NCBI RefSeq assembly: GCF_041679265.1
Contig: NZ_JBGFSM010000004.1
Location: 186,001-250,000 of the forward strand
Source: Autumnicola sp041679265
GTDB lineage: Bacteria; Bacteroidota; Bacteroidia; Flavobacteriales; Flavobacteriaceae
Reading direction: 5' to 3'
Length of the DNA: 64,000 nucleotides
Shown in pieces: positions 21,593-30,457 of the stretch. Numbering within the stretch: position 1 is the first letter of the stretch; the number at the start of each line of letters is the position of its first letter. A model generated the notes under the pieces. It ran no database searches and was not told where the DNA came from. It saw only the letters and a program-made list of their open reading frames with translations. The translations under genes were made by a program, and so were the position numbers.

Positions 21593-22941
21593 TACAGGAA
21601 AAGTTTTTCCACCTTATTAATAGAACGCGGGAGACAGCAAACAACAATACGGTCTCCAGATTTTATCAGGAATTCCCCCAGGGCAATAATGCCTTCTCCA
21701 TTTCTTATTATGCCGCCAATAATTGCAGACCTGGGAAATTCGATATCTTTTATTTTTTTGTTGGTTACCTGGGAATTTGGTTTAACTATAAATTCCAGAA
21801 GCTCAGCATTCATGTTGTTCAGCTTCGTCATGGCAACCACTTCGCCTTTGCGTATATACCTAAAAATATTGTTTGCTGCCAGCAGTTTTTTATTGATAAG
21901 GGTATCTATACCTATAGAATGGCTTAGCTGAAAATAATCCATATTCTCCACCAAAGAAATAGTCTTTTTTACACTTTTTGATTTGGCCACCAGGCAGGAC
22001 ATGATATTGGTTTCTGAATTTCCCGTAACTGCAATAAAAGCATCCATATCATGGATGTTTTCCTCTTCCAGCAGCTCCACATTCCTGCCATCCCCATTAA
22101 TAATAAGGGTGCGTGGCAGTTCATCTGCAAGGTCGTAAGCTTTTTCCTTATTGGTTTCCACCAGCTTTACATTAAAATTGTTCCGCGTAAGGTCCATAGC
22201 GGTTTTACGCCCAATTTTGCTGCCTCCAAGAATCATCACATTTTTGATATCCTGTTTTACTTTTCCTGTTAACTTGTAAAGTTCTTCCACCCCACTTTCC
22301 AGGGTCACAAAATAAACCTGGTCTCCTTCCTTAAACTGCGTATCGCCTCTTGGGATTAAAGTATACTGGGTGCCAAACCGCTGAATGGCAATGGGAACAA
22401 AATTTAGTTCCGGAAAAATTTCAGCAGCCTCCTTTACTGTTTTTCCCACAAATAGGGCATTCCGGGAGAGGTTCAAGCCTATCATGGTTAGCGCTCCATT
22501 TTCAAACTCGTAGCTGTCATTAAAAGCAGATTGATTAAGCAACAGCTCAATTTCCCTCGCCGCCAGGGCTTCGGGAGAGATAAGTTCATCTATTCCAAAT
22601 TTCACAAAACCTATTTCTTCCTTATTATCAAGAAATTCGGTATTGGAGATACGCGCGATGGTGCGCTTTGCTCCTAACTGTTTCGCCAGGACACATACGG
22701 TAATATTTGTAGCCTCACTTGAAGTTACCCCAATCACCATATCGGCATATTTTACATGAGCATCTTTAAGTATTGCTATAGAAGTGGCATCTCCTTTAAT
22801 TGTTCTTATATCCAAATGAGTATCTGCATACTGGAGATTGTCCCGGTTGGTATCTAGCAAGGTAATATCCTGAGATTCATACGAGAGTAATTTTGCCAGA
22901 TGAAAGCCTACTTCACCTGCTCCAGCGATAATTATTTTCAT
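21592..22941 (-). CDS. trkA: Trk system potassium transporter TrkA (regulatory RCK protein)
   Basis: Peripheral membrane protein of 449 residues binding NAD(H)/ATP and gating TrkH. It has two tandem RCK units. The first Rossmann motif is IIAGAGEVGFHLAKLL at the N-terminus, followed by a TrkA-C domain. The second Rossmann motif is MILGGSKIGRKTAM at about residue 235, followed by another TrkA-C domain ending in LIKSGDRIVVCC. The double arrangement is typical of TrkA rather than the single-unit KtrA. It is first in a two-gene operon with trkH, divergent from ubiE across 138 bp, with a -7 box on the minus strand at 22970-22977. Confidence 0.93.
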   Translation of the reverse strand: MKIIIAGAGEVGFHLAKLLSYESQDITLLDTNRDNLQYADTHLDIRTIKGDATSIAILKDAHVKYADMVIGVTSSEATNITVCVLAKQLGAKRTIARISNTEFLDNKEEIGFVKFGIDELISPEALAAREIELLLNQSAFNDSYEFENGALTMIGLNLSRNALFVGKTVKEAAEIFPELNFVPIAIQRFGTQYTLIPRGDTQFKEGDQVYFVTLESGVEELYKLTGKVKQDIKNVMILGGSKIGRKTAMDLTRNNFNVKLVETNKEKAYDLADELPRTLIINGDGRNVELLEEENIHDMDAFIAVTGNSETNIMSCLVAKSKSVKKTISLVENMDYFQLSHSIGIDTLINKKLLAANNIFRYIRKGEVVAMTKLNNMNAELLEFIVKPNSQVTNKKIKDIEFPRSAIIGGIIRNGEGIIALGEFLIKSGDRIVVCCLPRSINKVEKLFL

Positions 22942-22969
22942 ATAACAACTTGAAATTGTAAAGAATTAG

Positions 22970-22977
22970 CAAAGGTA
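22970..22977 (-). promoter_or_regulatory. Candidate -7 box for trkA-trkH
   Basis: On the minus strand TACCTTTG matches TAnnTTTG, about 29 bp before the trkA start. No clear -33 TTG is visible. Confidence 0.4.
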
Positions 22978-23057
22978 ACTTATTTTAAACTAACTAAAAA
23001 CATGGGCTTCCACGAACAAAAAATCCTTTGGAAAGAAGGCAGTTAGCCTATAACATG

Positions 23058-23065
23058 TATCTTTG
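23058..23065 (+). promoter_or_regulatory. Candidate -7 box for ubiE-porT
   Basis: TATCTTTG matches TAnnTTTG and lies 15 bp before the ubiE start. A TTTG occurs at 23027-23030, but the 27-bp spacing is longer than usual. Confidence 0.45.
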
Positions 23066-23079
23066 AAAAAAAATTTGAA

Positions 23080-23808
23080 ATGAGTAAGAAAATTACTCCA
23101 TATAAAGGCTCCACCCTCAATAAAAAGAAGCAGGTAGAGCAGATGTTTGATAAAATTTCTGGAAATTATGACGGCCTAAACCGGGTAATCTCCCTGGGAA
23201 CAGATGAGAAATGGAGAAGAAAAGTAGTGGCTCTTGTAGAAAACAATAACCCAGAAACCATTTTAGATATTGCCACCGGCACCGGAGACCTGGCTATAAA
23301 AATGACAAATACCGGGGCTAATAAAATTGTAGGCCTGGATTTATCTGAAGGTATGCTTTCTGTTGGGCGAAAGAAAATAGCTAAAAAAAATCTGCAAAAG
23401 AAAATTGAAATGGTACAGGGAGATTCTGAAGCACTGCCTTTTGAAGATAATTCTTTTGATGCCATTACCGTTGCCTTTGGAGTCCGTAATTTTGAAAATC
23501 TGGATAAAGGCTTAGCTGAAATTTACCGAGTGCTTTCCCCTGGAGGAATTTTTGTAGTACTGGAAACTTCAGTACCCGAGAAATTTCCTTTTAAACAGGG
23601 ATATAAATTATACAGTAATATGGTTTTACCACTTATTGGGAAATTATTTTCCAAAGACAGGGATGCCTACTCCTATTTAAGTAAAAGCGCCGCCAGTTTT
23701 CCTTATGGGAAAGCCTTCAACAATATTTTAGAAAAAAACGGGTTTATAAACGTAGAAGACAAACCGCAAACTTTTGGGGTGGCCACTATTTATGCTGCAT
23801 CAAAATAA
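23080..23808 (+). CDS. ubiE: Demethylmenaquinone methyltransferase UbiE/MenG
   Basis: SAM-dependent methyltransferase of 242 residues catalysing the last step of menaquinone synthesis, the methylation of demethylmenaquinone at the membrane. Family marks: MFDKISGNYDGLNRVISLG at the N-terminus, the SAM motif ILDIATGTGDLAI, GLDLSEGML, and the signature AFGVRNFENLDKGLAEIYRV followed by LSPGG. Menaquinone is the expected respiratory quinone in this phylum. porT follows 81 bp downstream, an arrangement I recall from other flavobacteria, so the two may be co-transcribed. Confidence 0.94.
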   Translation: MSKKITPYKGSTLNKKKQVEQMFDKISGNYDGLNRVISLGTDEKWRRKVVALVENNNPETILDIATGTGDLAIKMTNTGANKIVGLDLSEGMLSVGRKKIAKKNLQKKIEMVQGDSEALPFEDNSFDAITVAFGVRNFENLDKGLAEIYRVLSPGGIFVVLETSVPEKFPFKQGYKLYSNMVLPLIGKLFSKDRDAYSYLSKSAASFPYGKAFNNILEKNGFINVEDKPQTFGVATIYAASK

Positions 23809-23889
23809 TCCCTGTCTTTAGACATGCTGGAAATTTAATAACCGGCATTTTAAAAGTCTTTATGCGGTAAAAAATTTATATAGATATAG

Positions 23890-24597
23890 ATGAAAAACCT
23901 TTTTATTATCACTTTTTTCTTATGCTGCTGCCAATTTTCACAGGCGCAGTTATTTTCAGGAGAGCAGGTGCTGAATAATGAAAATTTTGATCAACAGCGC
24001 TGGTCATGGGGATACTTCCTGGGATTTAACAGCTACGATTTTAATTTTGACTATAAAGAATACAACCCCAGCCCGGTTACCGGGCAGGACTTTAGGGTAG
24101 AAAGACGAATTGGTTTTAACGTGGGTCTTGTAGGAAATTTAAGGCTAAATAACAACCTGGACTTAAGACTGGAACCGGGCGTGAGTTTTAATTCCCGAGG
24201 ATTCCAGGCCATAAAAGCAGATGCCGCCACCTTCAGGGAAATTAACGCTACTTATGTTCACATTCCCTTGCTTTTAAAATTCTCAGCAAACCGGTTAAAT
24301 AATTTTAAGCCTTTTGTAGTTGGGGGACTTTCCACTTCAGTAAATCTTTCCAGCAACGAAAACAACCCTGATGATAACAGCGTGGGACAGTTTAGGATGA
24401 AGACCAACACCTATTACTACGAACTTGGCTTTGGAATAGACCTTTACCTTTATTATTTCAAACTCACACCCAGCATAAGAGGCGTATTTGCCATAAATGA
24501 CGAATTGGTGCGGGATGAAAGTCCCAACAGCATCTATACAGGAAATGTGGAAAAAATGAGTTCGAGGGCAATTTTCCTAAATTTCACTTTTCAGTAA
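23890..24597 (+). CDS. porT: PorT-family outer-membrane beta-barrel protein, T9SS component
   Basis: 235 residues with a cleavable signal peptide (FIITFFLCCCQFSQAQ) and an amphipathic beta-strand pattern ending in an aromatic residue (FLNFTFQ), as in outer-membrane barrels. The sequence after the signal (QRWSWGYFLGFNSYDFNFDY) and the position behind ubiE fit PorT, a protein required for type IX secretion in Porphyromonas and Flavobacterium. It would support export of the T9SS-tailed proteins at the left end of this window. Its 3' end overlaps the convergent methyltransferase gene by 14 bp, with no terminator between them. General barrel homology alone would be weaker evidence; the neighbour raises confidence. 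Confidence 0.85.
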   Translation: MKNLFIITFFLCCCQFSQAQLFSGEQVLNNENFDQQRWSWGYFLGFNSYDFNFDYKEYNPSPVTGQDFRVERRIGFNVGLVGNLRLNNNLDLRLEPGVSFNSRGFQAIKADAATFREINATYVHIPLLLKFSANRLNNFKPFVVGGLSTSVNLSSNENNPDDNSVGQFRMKTNTYYYELGFGIDLYLYYFKLTPSIRGVFAINDELVRDESPNSIYTGNVEKMSSRAIFLNFTFQ

Positions 24598-25327
24598 ATA
24601 CTGTTCTCTTAAATTCACTCAGGCAAATTGCAGTCGCAGTGGCCACATTTAAACTTTCGGTAGAAGCGTCCTTTCCAAATTGCGGGATGCCCAGCCTTTT
24701 TGTTACCAGATTTTCCACCTCAGGTGAAATTCCATTGGCTTCATTCCCCATAATAAGGATAGCCCTCTGCGGAAGTGGATTTGCATAAATATTTTTACCA
24801 TTCATAAAAGTTCCAAAAACCGGGAGATCCTGCGGCCTCGCGCTTAGATATTCATTTAAATCTACATAAGAAATTTTTATCCTGGCAATAGACCCCATAG
24901 TTGCCTGTACTACTTTTGGGTTATAACAATCCACCGTATCTTCACTACACACCAGCTGTGCTATTCCAAACCAGTCACAAAGCCTGATAATTGTTCCCAG
25001 GTTCCCTGGGTCCCTTACCCCGTCCAGTACCAGGACCACCCCATTATAATTGGGAATGGGAAGCTCAGGAATCCGGAATAAAGCAAGCGCACTCTGTGGG
25101 GTTTTAAGGAAACTAATTTTCTTTAATTCTCCTTTTTCCAATTTCAGAAATTTATCAGGAGAAACCTCAAAAATGGCATCTTCAGAATAGAGCATGTTTA
25201 GTTCCAGGCTTGAATTTAAAAGTTCTAAAATGGTCTTTTTACCTTCAGCTACAAAGAGGGAGTGTGCCCGTCTCTGCTTTTTTTGAGAGAGGCTTTTAAT
25301 TAACTTTATTTGGTTTTTACTAACCAT
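24584..25327 (-). CDS. TrmH/SpoU-family RNA 2'-O-methyltransferase
   Basis: 247 residues with an N-terminal substrate-binding domain (QIKLIKSLSQKKQRR) and a C-terminal SPOUT knot. All three SPOUT motifs are visible: VLDGVRDPGNLGTIIR, LIMGNEANGIS and STESLNVATATAI. These proteins methylate a ribose 2'-OH in rRNA or tRNA with SAM. The exact target cannot be assigned from sequence. It is divergent from the tamL gene and overlaps porT tail to tail by 14 bp. Confidence 0.88.
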   Translation of the reverse strand: MVSKNQIKLIKSLSQKKQRRAHSLFVAEGKKTILELLNSSLELNMLYSEDAIFEVSPDKFLKLEKGELKKISFLKTPQSALALFRIPELPIPNYNGVVLVLDGVRDPGNLGTIIRLCDWFGIAQLVCSEDTVDCYNPKVVQATMGSIARIKISYVDLNEYLSARPQDLPVFGTFMNGKNIYANPLPQRAILIMGNEANGISPEVENLVTKRLGIPQFGKDASTESLNVATATAICLSEFKRTVFTEK

Positions 25328-25337
25328 ACAAAAGATG

Positions 25338-25345
25338 TATTTTTG
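25338..25345 (+). promoter_or_regulatory. Candidate -7 box for the tamL-type gene
   Basis: TATTTTTG matches TAnnTTTG, 19 bp before the TTG start at 25365. A TTTG at 25309-25312 is a possible -33 element with long spacing. Confidence 0.45.
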
Positions 25346-25364
25346 AGACTTTAATGAACTCTAT

Positions 25365-27935
25365 TTGAAACAGCTCCCAGCAAAAATATCATTATTTTTA
25401 CTAACCTTATACCTCTTTGTTTCCTGTAATGCTGTAAAACGCGTGGAACCCGGTGAAGCTCTACTTACCAAAAACAGTATATTTTTAAATGGTGAGGAAA
25501 TAAAAGAAAACAGGATCTACAACCAGCTATACCAGGAGCCAAATTCCAGATTTCTGGGAGTACCTCTTCAGCTTCATTTTTATAATCTTGCCCGTCCCAA
25601 CATAGATTCTATCTTAACCACAAATTTACTGCAGGATGCCCAAACTAGGGAGAGATTAAAAGCAGTTTTATCCAGAAAACAGCTGGACAAATATATTAAC
25701 TCCCGGGTAGAATTTAATCAATGGTTAAAAAGGACTGGGGAAGCACCTGTAATTGTAAATGAAGAGGAAACCCAAAAATCTGTTAACCGTCTTCAGTCCT
25801 GGTACTGGAACAATGGCTGGTTTAATGTGGAAACCGATTATAATATTATCCCTTCGGAAAAAAAAGAAAAAAGGGCCCAGGTTGAATATTATGTAACTAC
25901 CCACAAACCTTATATTGTAGATTCTGTTAAAACCGATATAGATTCCCCGGTGCTGGATTCAATCTATGAAACCCATCGTGCCGAATCTGAAATAAAAAAA
26001 AACCAGCAGTACAGGACTTTAGATTTTAATGCTGAAAGGGACCGGCTTACCCAGCTTTTCAGGAACAATGGCGTCTATAATTTTGAACAGGAATACCTTA
26101 GTTTTGATGCCGATACCATAGATACGAACCACAAGGTTAACACTACAATAATTATCAATAATCAGCAGGTCAGCCAGGGGGATTCCACTTACCGGGTGCC
26201 CTTTAAAATACATGAAATAAGCAAGGTTAATGTTTTTACAGACTACACCTACGCCAACCGAAATGAACCAGTAACGGACAGTGCCCAGGTTGGTAATTTT
26301 ACCATCTACAGTTTTGGTGAAATGGAATATAAGCCAAAAGCCATTATAGACGCTGTATTTATCCGGCCGGGGCGAATTTACAGTGACCTTGCCAGGACAC
26401 GTACCTATAGCCGGCTGAATTCCCTTAGAGTCTTTAAATACCCAAATATCCAGTACACCCCAGATCCAGCAGATTCCACCAATACTGCTCTTGTGGCAAA
26501 TATCTTTTTAACCCCACAGCAAAAATATTCCCTGGGTTTTGATTTTGACATTTCCCAAAGCAACATTCAAAAATTCGGGATAGGTTTTGGAGGTTCCCTG
26601 CTTATAAGGAATATTTTTGGCGGTGCCGAGAATCTTGAAATTTCTGCACGTGGAAGCATAGGCTCCTCCACAGATGCTGCGGCAAGCAGGGATGAAGACC
26701 GTTTTTTTGACATTTCTGAAATTGGGGCAGATGTAAATCTCATCTTCCCCCGAATTTTTCTTCCCTTTGAAACCGAAAAGCTCATCCCTAAATATATGGC
26801 GCCATTCACCACCCTTAACCTTGGTTTAAGCACCCAGAATAATATAGGGCTGGATAAGCAAAATTTTTCTTCTACCCTTAATTATAAATGGACCCCTTCC
26901 CGGCAGGTTTCTAACCGGCTGGATCTTATAAATGTACAATACGTCCGTAACCTGAATACCGCCAACTACTTTAACGTTTACCGCAACTCCTACAGTGAGT
27001 TGAATGAGATTGTACAATCGCCAAACGTGGTTACCGATCCTTTGTTTTTAAACACCAGCGGACAACTGACCATCCCCACCGGGGCTGAGAATTTTATTGA
27101 GGCCGTGAACAATAACGATAATACCACCAGTGGCCTAACCAATAACCAGCGGCAAAACGTAATTAACATCAGGGAACGAAAAAGAAGATTAACAGAGAAC
27201 AACCTTATATTTGCCAGCAACTTCACCTATTTATGGAACACCAAGGAAAATTTATATGATGAAGAATTTTCCCGTTTACGCTTTAAAATAGAAACCGCGG
27301 GCAATGTTCTCTCGGCTGTGGCAGGAATAACAGGAGCTGCAAAAAACGAGAATGGAAATTACGAAATGCTGGGCGTGGCTTTTTCGCAATATGTAAAGCC
27401 GGAAGTAGATTTTATAAAACACTGGGATTTAGGCCATGATAATATTTTTGCTTTGAGGGCTTTTGGAGGGATTGCCATTCCTTACGGGAATGCCAACAGC
27501 ATCCCCTTTACCCGCAGTTTTTTTGCGGGAGGCCCTAACGATAACCGCGCATGGCAGGCTTACGACCTGGGGCCGGGCGGCAGCGGTGGCAGAAGCGAAT
27601 TTAATGAAGCTAATATGAAGCTGGCCTTTAATTTTGAATACCGCTATAATCTATTTGGCGCATTGAACAGCGCATTTTTTGTAGACGTGGGGAACATTTG
27701 GAATGTACTGGATATTGTTGAAGATGAAGCTTCCACCTTCACCTCTCTGGCAGACCTTGATGAAATAGCTGTAGGCAGCGGATTTGGCCTTAGATACGAC
27801 TTTAGTTTCTTTGTTTTAAGGTTCGATATAGGCTTTAAAACCTATAATCCCGCGCTTCCTGCAGGTAACAGGTGGTTTAAAAACTATAACTTCAATCATG
27901 CCGTTTACAATGTAGGCATCAATTATCCTTTTTAA
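25365..27935 (+). CDS. tamL: TamL-type lipoprotein/BamA-family outer-membrane protein
   Basis: 856 residues. Starts at TTG 25365: no ATG is available in frame, the -7 box sits just upstream, and the N-terminus then reads as a lipoprotein signal with lipobox LFVSC (Cys21). POTRA-like repeats fill the first half (for example FRNNGVYNFEQEYLSFDADT and VFIRPGRIYSDLARTRTYSRL). The C-terminal half is an Omp85 barrel, with RSFFAGGPNDNRAWQAYDLG matching the conserved loop 6 region. Family members of Bacteroidota (TamL) combine a lipid anchor with a TamA barrel and are thought to act with TamB in envelope lipid or protein assembly. It is followed by fbaA after 44 bp with its own promoter box. Confidence 0.87.
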   Translation: MKQLPAKISLFLLTLYLFVSCNAVKRVEPGEALLTKNSIFLNGEEIKENRIYNQLYQEPNSRFLGVPLQLHFYNLARPNIDSILTTNLLQDAQTRERLKAVLSRKQLDKYINSRVEFNQWLKRTGEAPVIVNEEETQKSVNRLQSWYWNNGWFNVETDYNIIPSEKKEKRAQVEYYVTTHKPYIVDSVKTDIDSPVLDSIYETHRAESEIKKNQQYRTLDFNAERDRLTQLFRNNGVYNFEQEYLSFDADTIDTNHKVNTTIIINNQQVSQGDSTYRVPFKIHEISKVNVFTDYTYANRNEPVTDSAQVGNFTIYSFGEMEYKPKAIIDAVFIRPGRIYSDLARTRTYSRLNSLRVFKYPNIQYTPDPADSTNTALVANIFLTPQQKYSLGFDFDISQSNIQKFGIGFGGSLLIRNIFGGAENLEISARGSIGSSTDAAASRDEDRFFDISEIGADVNLIFPRIFLPFETEKLIPKYMAPFTTLNLGLSTQNNIGLDKQNFSSTLNYKWTPSRQVSNRLDLINVQYVRNLNTANYFNVYRNSYSELNEIVQSPNVVTDPLFLNTSGQLTIPTGAENFIEAVNNNDNTTSGLTNNQRQNVINIRERKRRLTENNLIFASNFTYLWNTKENLYDEEFSRLRFKIETAGNVLSAVAGITGAAKNENGNYEMLGVAFSQYVKPEVDFIKHWDLGHDNIFALRAFGGIAIPYGNANSIPFTRSFFAGGPNDNRAWQAYDLGPGGSGGRSEFNEANMKLAFNFEYRYNLFGALNSAFFVDVGNIWNVLDIVEDEASTFTSLADLDEIAVGSGFGLRYDFSFFVLRFDIGFKTYNPALPAGNRWFKNYNFNHAVYNVGINYPF

Positions 27936-27950
27936 GCCAACTTATTTTCT

Positions 27951-27958
27951 TATTTTTG
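27951..27958 (+). promoter_or_regulatory. Candidate -7 box for fbaA
   Basis: TATTTTTG matches TAnnTTTG and lies 21 bp before the fbaA ATG at 27980. Confidence 0.45.
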
Positions 27959-27979
27959 TAAGCCTAATTAACTAAAATT

Positions 27980-29047
27980 ATGAGTCATAACATTAAACCA
28001 GGCGTAGCCACGGGAAAAGAAGTTCAGGAAATCTTTAAATATGCTAAGGAAAAAGGCTTTGCCCTTCCTGCTGTGAACATTATTGGTTCCAGTAGTGCCA
28101 ATGCGGTAATGGAAACCGCGGCAGAATTAAATGCTCCTGTAATCATTCAGTTTTCCAATGGAGGTGCCCAATTTAACGCCGGGAAAGGCCTTTCTAATGA
28201 AAATCAGAAAGCTGCAGTTGCAGGTGCCGTAGCCGGCGCAAAACATATTCATGAACTGGCAAAAGCTTACGGGGCAACCGTAATCCTGCATACAGACCAC
28301 TGCGCAAAAAAATTATTGCCCTGGATTGACGGGCTGTTGGATGCCAGCGAAAAACATTATGAGCATTTTGGAAAGCCCCTTTACAGCTCGCACATGATTG
28401 ACCTTTCTGAAGAGCCTATTGAAGAAAATATTAAGCTTTGTAAAAAGTATCTGGAAAGAATGAGCAAAATGGGCATGACGCTGGAAATTGAACTGGGCGT
28501 TACCGGTGGCGAAGAAGACGGCGTGGATAATACAGGGATAGATTCTTCCAAATTATACACCCAGCCTGAGGAAGTAGCTTATGCTTATGAAGAACTAAGC
28601 AAAGTGAGCCCGCAATTTACTATTGCAGCTGCCTTTGGAAATGTTCACGGAGTATACAAGCCAGGAAATGTAAAACTAACTCCTGTTATCCTTAAAAATT
28701 CACAGGAATTTGTTTCTGAAAAATATGGGTTAAAAGAAAATCATATCGATTTTGTTTTCCATGGCGGAAGTGGTTCTACGGTTGAAGAAATTCGTGAGGG
28801 AATTGGATATGGGGTAATTAAAATGAATATAGACACCGATCTTCAATATGCTTATCTTGAAGGAATTCGAGATTATATGGGCAAGAAGAAAGATTATCTT
28901 GCCGCACAAATAGGAAATCCTGAAGGAGCAGATGTACCTAATAAGAAACATTACGATCCAAGAGTTTGGGTAAGAGAAGGAGAATTGACTTTTAAGGCCC
29001 GTCTTAAAAAAGCCTTCGAAGATTTAAACAATATCAATACTTTATAA
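27980..29047 (+). CDS. fbaA: Class II fructose-bisphosphate aldolase
   Basis: 355 residues; cleaves fructose-1,6-bisphosphate to dihydroxyacetone phosphate and glyceraldehyde-3-phosphate, or the reverse in gluconeogenesis, with a bound Zn2+. Class IIA features: LPAVNIIGSSS at the start, the Zn/catalytic cluster VILHTDHCAKK (Asp-His), EIELGVTGGEEDGVDN, FGNVHGVYKPGN and VFHGGSGST, then KMNIDTDLQYA. Its length and insertions match the E. coli FbaA type. It has its own promoter box and a strong terminator, so it is monocistronic. Confidence 0.95.
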   Translation: MSHNIKPGVATGKEVQEIFKYAKEKGFALPAVNIIGSSSANAVMETAAELNAPVIIQFSNGGAQFNAGKGLSNENQKAAVAGAVAGAKHIHELAKAYGATVILHTDHCAKKLLPWIDGLLDASEKHYEHFGKPLYSSHMIDLSEEPIEENIKLCKKYLERMSKMGMTLEIELGVTGGEEDGVDNTGIDSSKLYTQPEEVAYAYEELSKVSPQFTIAAAFGNVHGVYKPGNVKLTPVILKNSQEFVSEKYGLKENHIDFVFHGGSGSTVEEIREGIGYGVIKMNIDTDLQYAYLEGIRDYMGKKKDYLAAQIGNPEGADVPNKKHYDPRVWVREGELTFKARLKKAFEDLNNINTL

Positions 29048-29060
29048 CTAGAATTTTAAC

Positions 29061-29099
29061 AATAGCTGAAGTACTAAAAGCTACTTCAGCTATTTTTTT
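29061..29099 (+). terminator. Rho-independent terminator after fbaA
   Basis: AATAGCTGAAGTA (29061-29073) and TACTTCAGCTATT (29082-29094) form a perfect 13-bp stem followed by T residues. Confidence 0.92.
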
Positions 29100-29151
29100 G
29101 ACCAAACTTTCCGGTTGACGATGCAGCCCCGGAAGATTAAAATTAAAAGCT

Positions 29152-30009
29152 ATGGCTTGGTTTAAGAGAACACAAAAAGGGATTCAAACTCCAACTGAAG
29201 AGAAAAAAGACGTACCAAAAGGTTTATGGTATAAATCCCCTACAGGAAAAATTGTAGATGCAGAGCAACTGGAAAGCAATTTCTATGTAAGTCCTGAGGA
29301 CGGATACCACGTAAGGATTGGAAGTAATGAATATTTTAAGATCCTCTTTGACAACAATGAATTTGAGGAACTGGACAAAAATATTACCTCTAAAGACCCG
29401 CTGGAGTTTACCGACACCAAAAAATACTCTGAAAGATTAAAAGCCGCTCAGGAGAAAACCGGCCTTAATGACGCCGTTCGCACAGCAGTTGGAAAATCCA
29501 AAGGCAAAGACCTGGTAATTGCCTGTATGGACTTTAGGTTTATTGGAGGCTCTATGGGATCTGTTGTTGGGGAAAAAATTGCACGTGCCGCAGGCTATTC
29601 CCTTAAACATAAAATTCCATTTATGATTATTTCAAAATCTGGGGGAGCAAGAATGATGGAAGCCGCACTATCCTTAATGCAAATGGCTAAAACTTCAGTA
29701 AGGCTGGCACAACTGGCTGATGCGAAAATACCTTATATCTCTTTAGCTACAGATCCAACCACCGGAGGAACCACTGCTTCTTTTGCAATGCTGGGAGACA
29801 TTAATATTTCTGAACCTGGCGCACTAATTGGTTTTGCCGGCCCGCGGGTGGTAAAAGACACTACAGGAAAAGACCTTCCTAAAGACTTCCAGACTGCCGA
29901 GTTTTTAAAAGAACATGGTTTCCTGGATTTTATCGTAAAAAGATCAGAGCTTAAAGACCATATTAACCTTTACCTGGATCTTATTCAAAATCAGCCTGTA
30001 AGAGCTTAA
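29152..30009 (+). CDS. accD: Acetyl-CoA carboxylase carboxyltransferase subunit beta
   Basis: 285 residues. Carries out, with AccA, the transfer of the carboxyl group from biotin to acetyl-CoA in the first step of fatty acid synthesis. The crotonase-type carboxyltransferase core is clear: FMIISKSGGARMMEAALSL, TDPTTGGTTASFAMLGD, EPGALIGFAGPRVV and FLKEHGFLD. The N-terminal domain aligns in layout with the family's zinc ribbon (LWYKSPTGKIV, then FYVSPEDGYHVRIG), but all four metal-binding cysteines are absent, replaced by residues such as Tyr and Ser. It lies between two terminators and is probably transcribed alone. Confidence 0.93.
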   Translation: MAWFKRTQKGIQTPTEEKKDVPKGLWYKSPTGKIVDAEQLESNFYVSPEDGYHVRIGSNEYFKILFDNNEFEELDKNITSKDPLEFTDTKKYSERLKAAQEKTGLNDAVRTAVGKSKGKDLVIACMDFRFIGGSMGSVVGEKIARAAGYSLKHKIPFMIISKSGGARMMEAALSLMQMAKTSVRLAQLADAKIPYISLATDPTTGGTTASFAMLGDINISEPGALIGFAGPRVVKDTTGKDLPKDFQTAEFLKEHGFLDFIVKRSELKDHINLYLDLIQNQPVRA

Positions 30010-30052
30010 TTTAAAAATTGCAGTAATCTATAGGTAATAATTTTTAAAGTAG

Positions 30053-30060
30053 TATATTTG
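30053..30060 (+). promoter_or_regulatory. Candidate -7 box for rpsO
   Basis: TATATTTG matches TAnnTTTG, 53 bp before the rpsO ATG, leaving a leader of about 45 nt. Confidence 0.4.
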
Positions 30061-30065
30061 CCGCC

Positions 30066-30082
30066 TGATAGAAAAACTATCA
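30066..30082 (+). promoter_or_regulatory. Small hairpin in the rpsO leader
   Basis: TGATAG (30066-30071), a five-A loop and CTATCA (30077-30082) form a 6-bp hairpin just after the predicted transcription start. S15 autoregulatory leader structures are known in several phyla; a role here is only a suggestion. Confidence 0.25.
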
Positions 30083-30113
30083 ATACATAAAAATCATTAA
30101 AATTAATATTGGA

Positions 30114-30383
30114 ATGTATTTAAGTAAAGAGAAAAAAGAAGAAATCTTCGAAAAACACGGTCAGAGTAAAAATGATACGGGTTCTGCCGAAGGTCAAATT
30201 GCCCTATTCACTTACCGTATAGCTCACCTTTCTGAGCACCTAAAGAGAAATCGTAAAGATTATAATTCTGAGCGTTCACTTGTTATGCTTGTAGGTAAAA
30301 GAAGAAGTTTACTTGATTACCTGATGAAGAAAGATATCATGAGATATCGTGCGATCATTCAGGAATTAGGATTAAGAAAATAA
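30114..30383 (+). CDS. rpsO: 30S ribosomal protein S15
   Basis: 89 residues, full length for the family. Binds the central domain of 16S rRNA early in small-subunit assembly. Recognised by DTGSAEGQIALFTYRIAHLSEHLKRN, split here as DTGSAEGQIALFTYRI and LSEHLKRNRKDY, and by LVGKRRSLLDYL. The neighbouring downstream gene is pnp, the classic rpsO-pnp order, but a terminator and a 230-bp spacer lie between them. Confidence 0.97.
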   Translation: MYLSKEKKEEIFEKHGQSKNDTGSAEGQIALFTYRIAHLSEHLKRNRKDYNSERSLVMLVGKRRSLLDYLMKKDIMRYRAIIQELGLRK

Positions 30384-30388
30384 ATTTC

Positions 30389-30412
30389 AGGGGCGTTTTT
30401 CGCCCCTTTTTT
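30389..30412 (+). terminator. Rho-independent terminator after rpsO
   Basis: AGGGGCG (30389-30395), five T, CGCCCCT (30401-30407), then a T-run. It separates rpsO from pnp. Confidence 0.92.
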
Positions 30413-30457
30413 ATATATTGAAAGTGATACTAACATCATTTTTACATTTACAAATTG

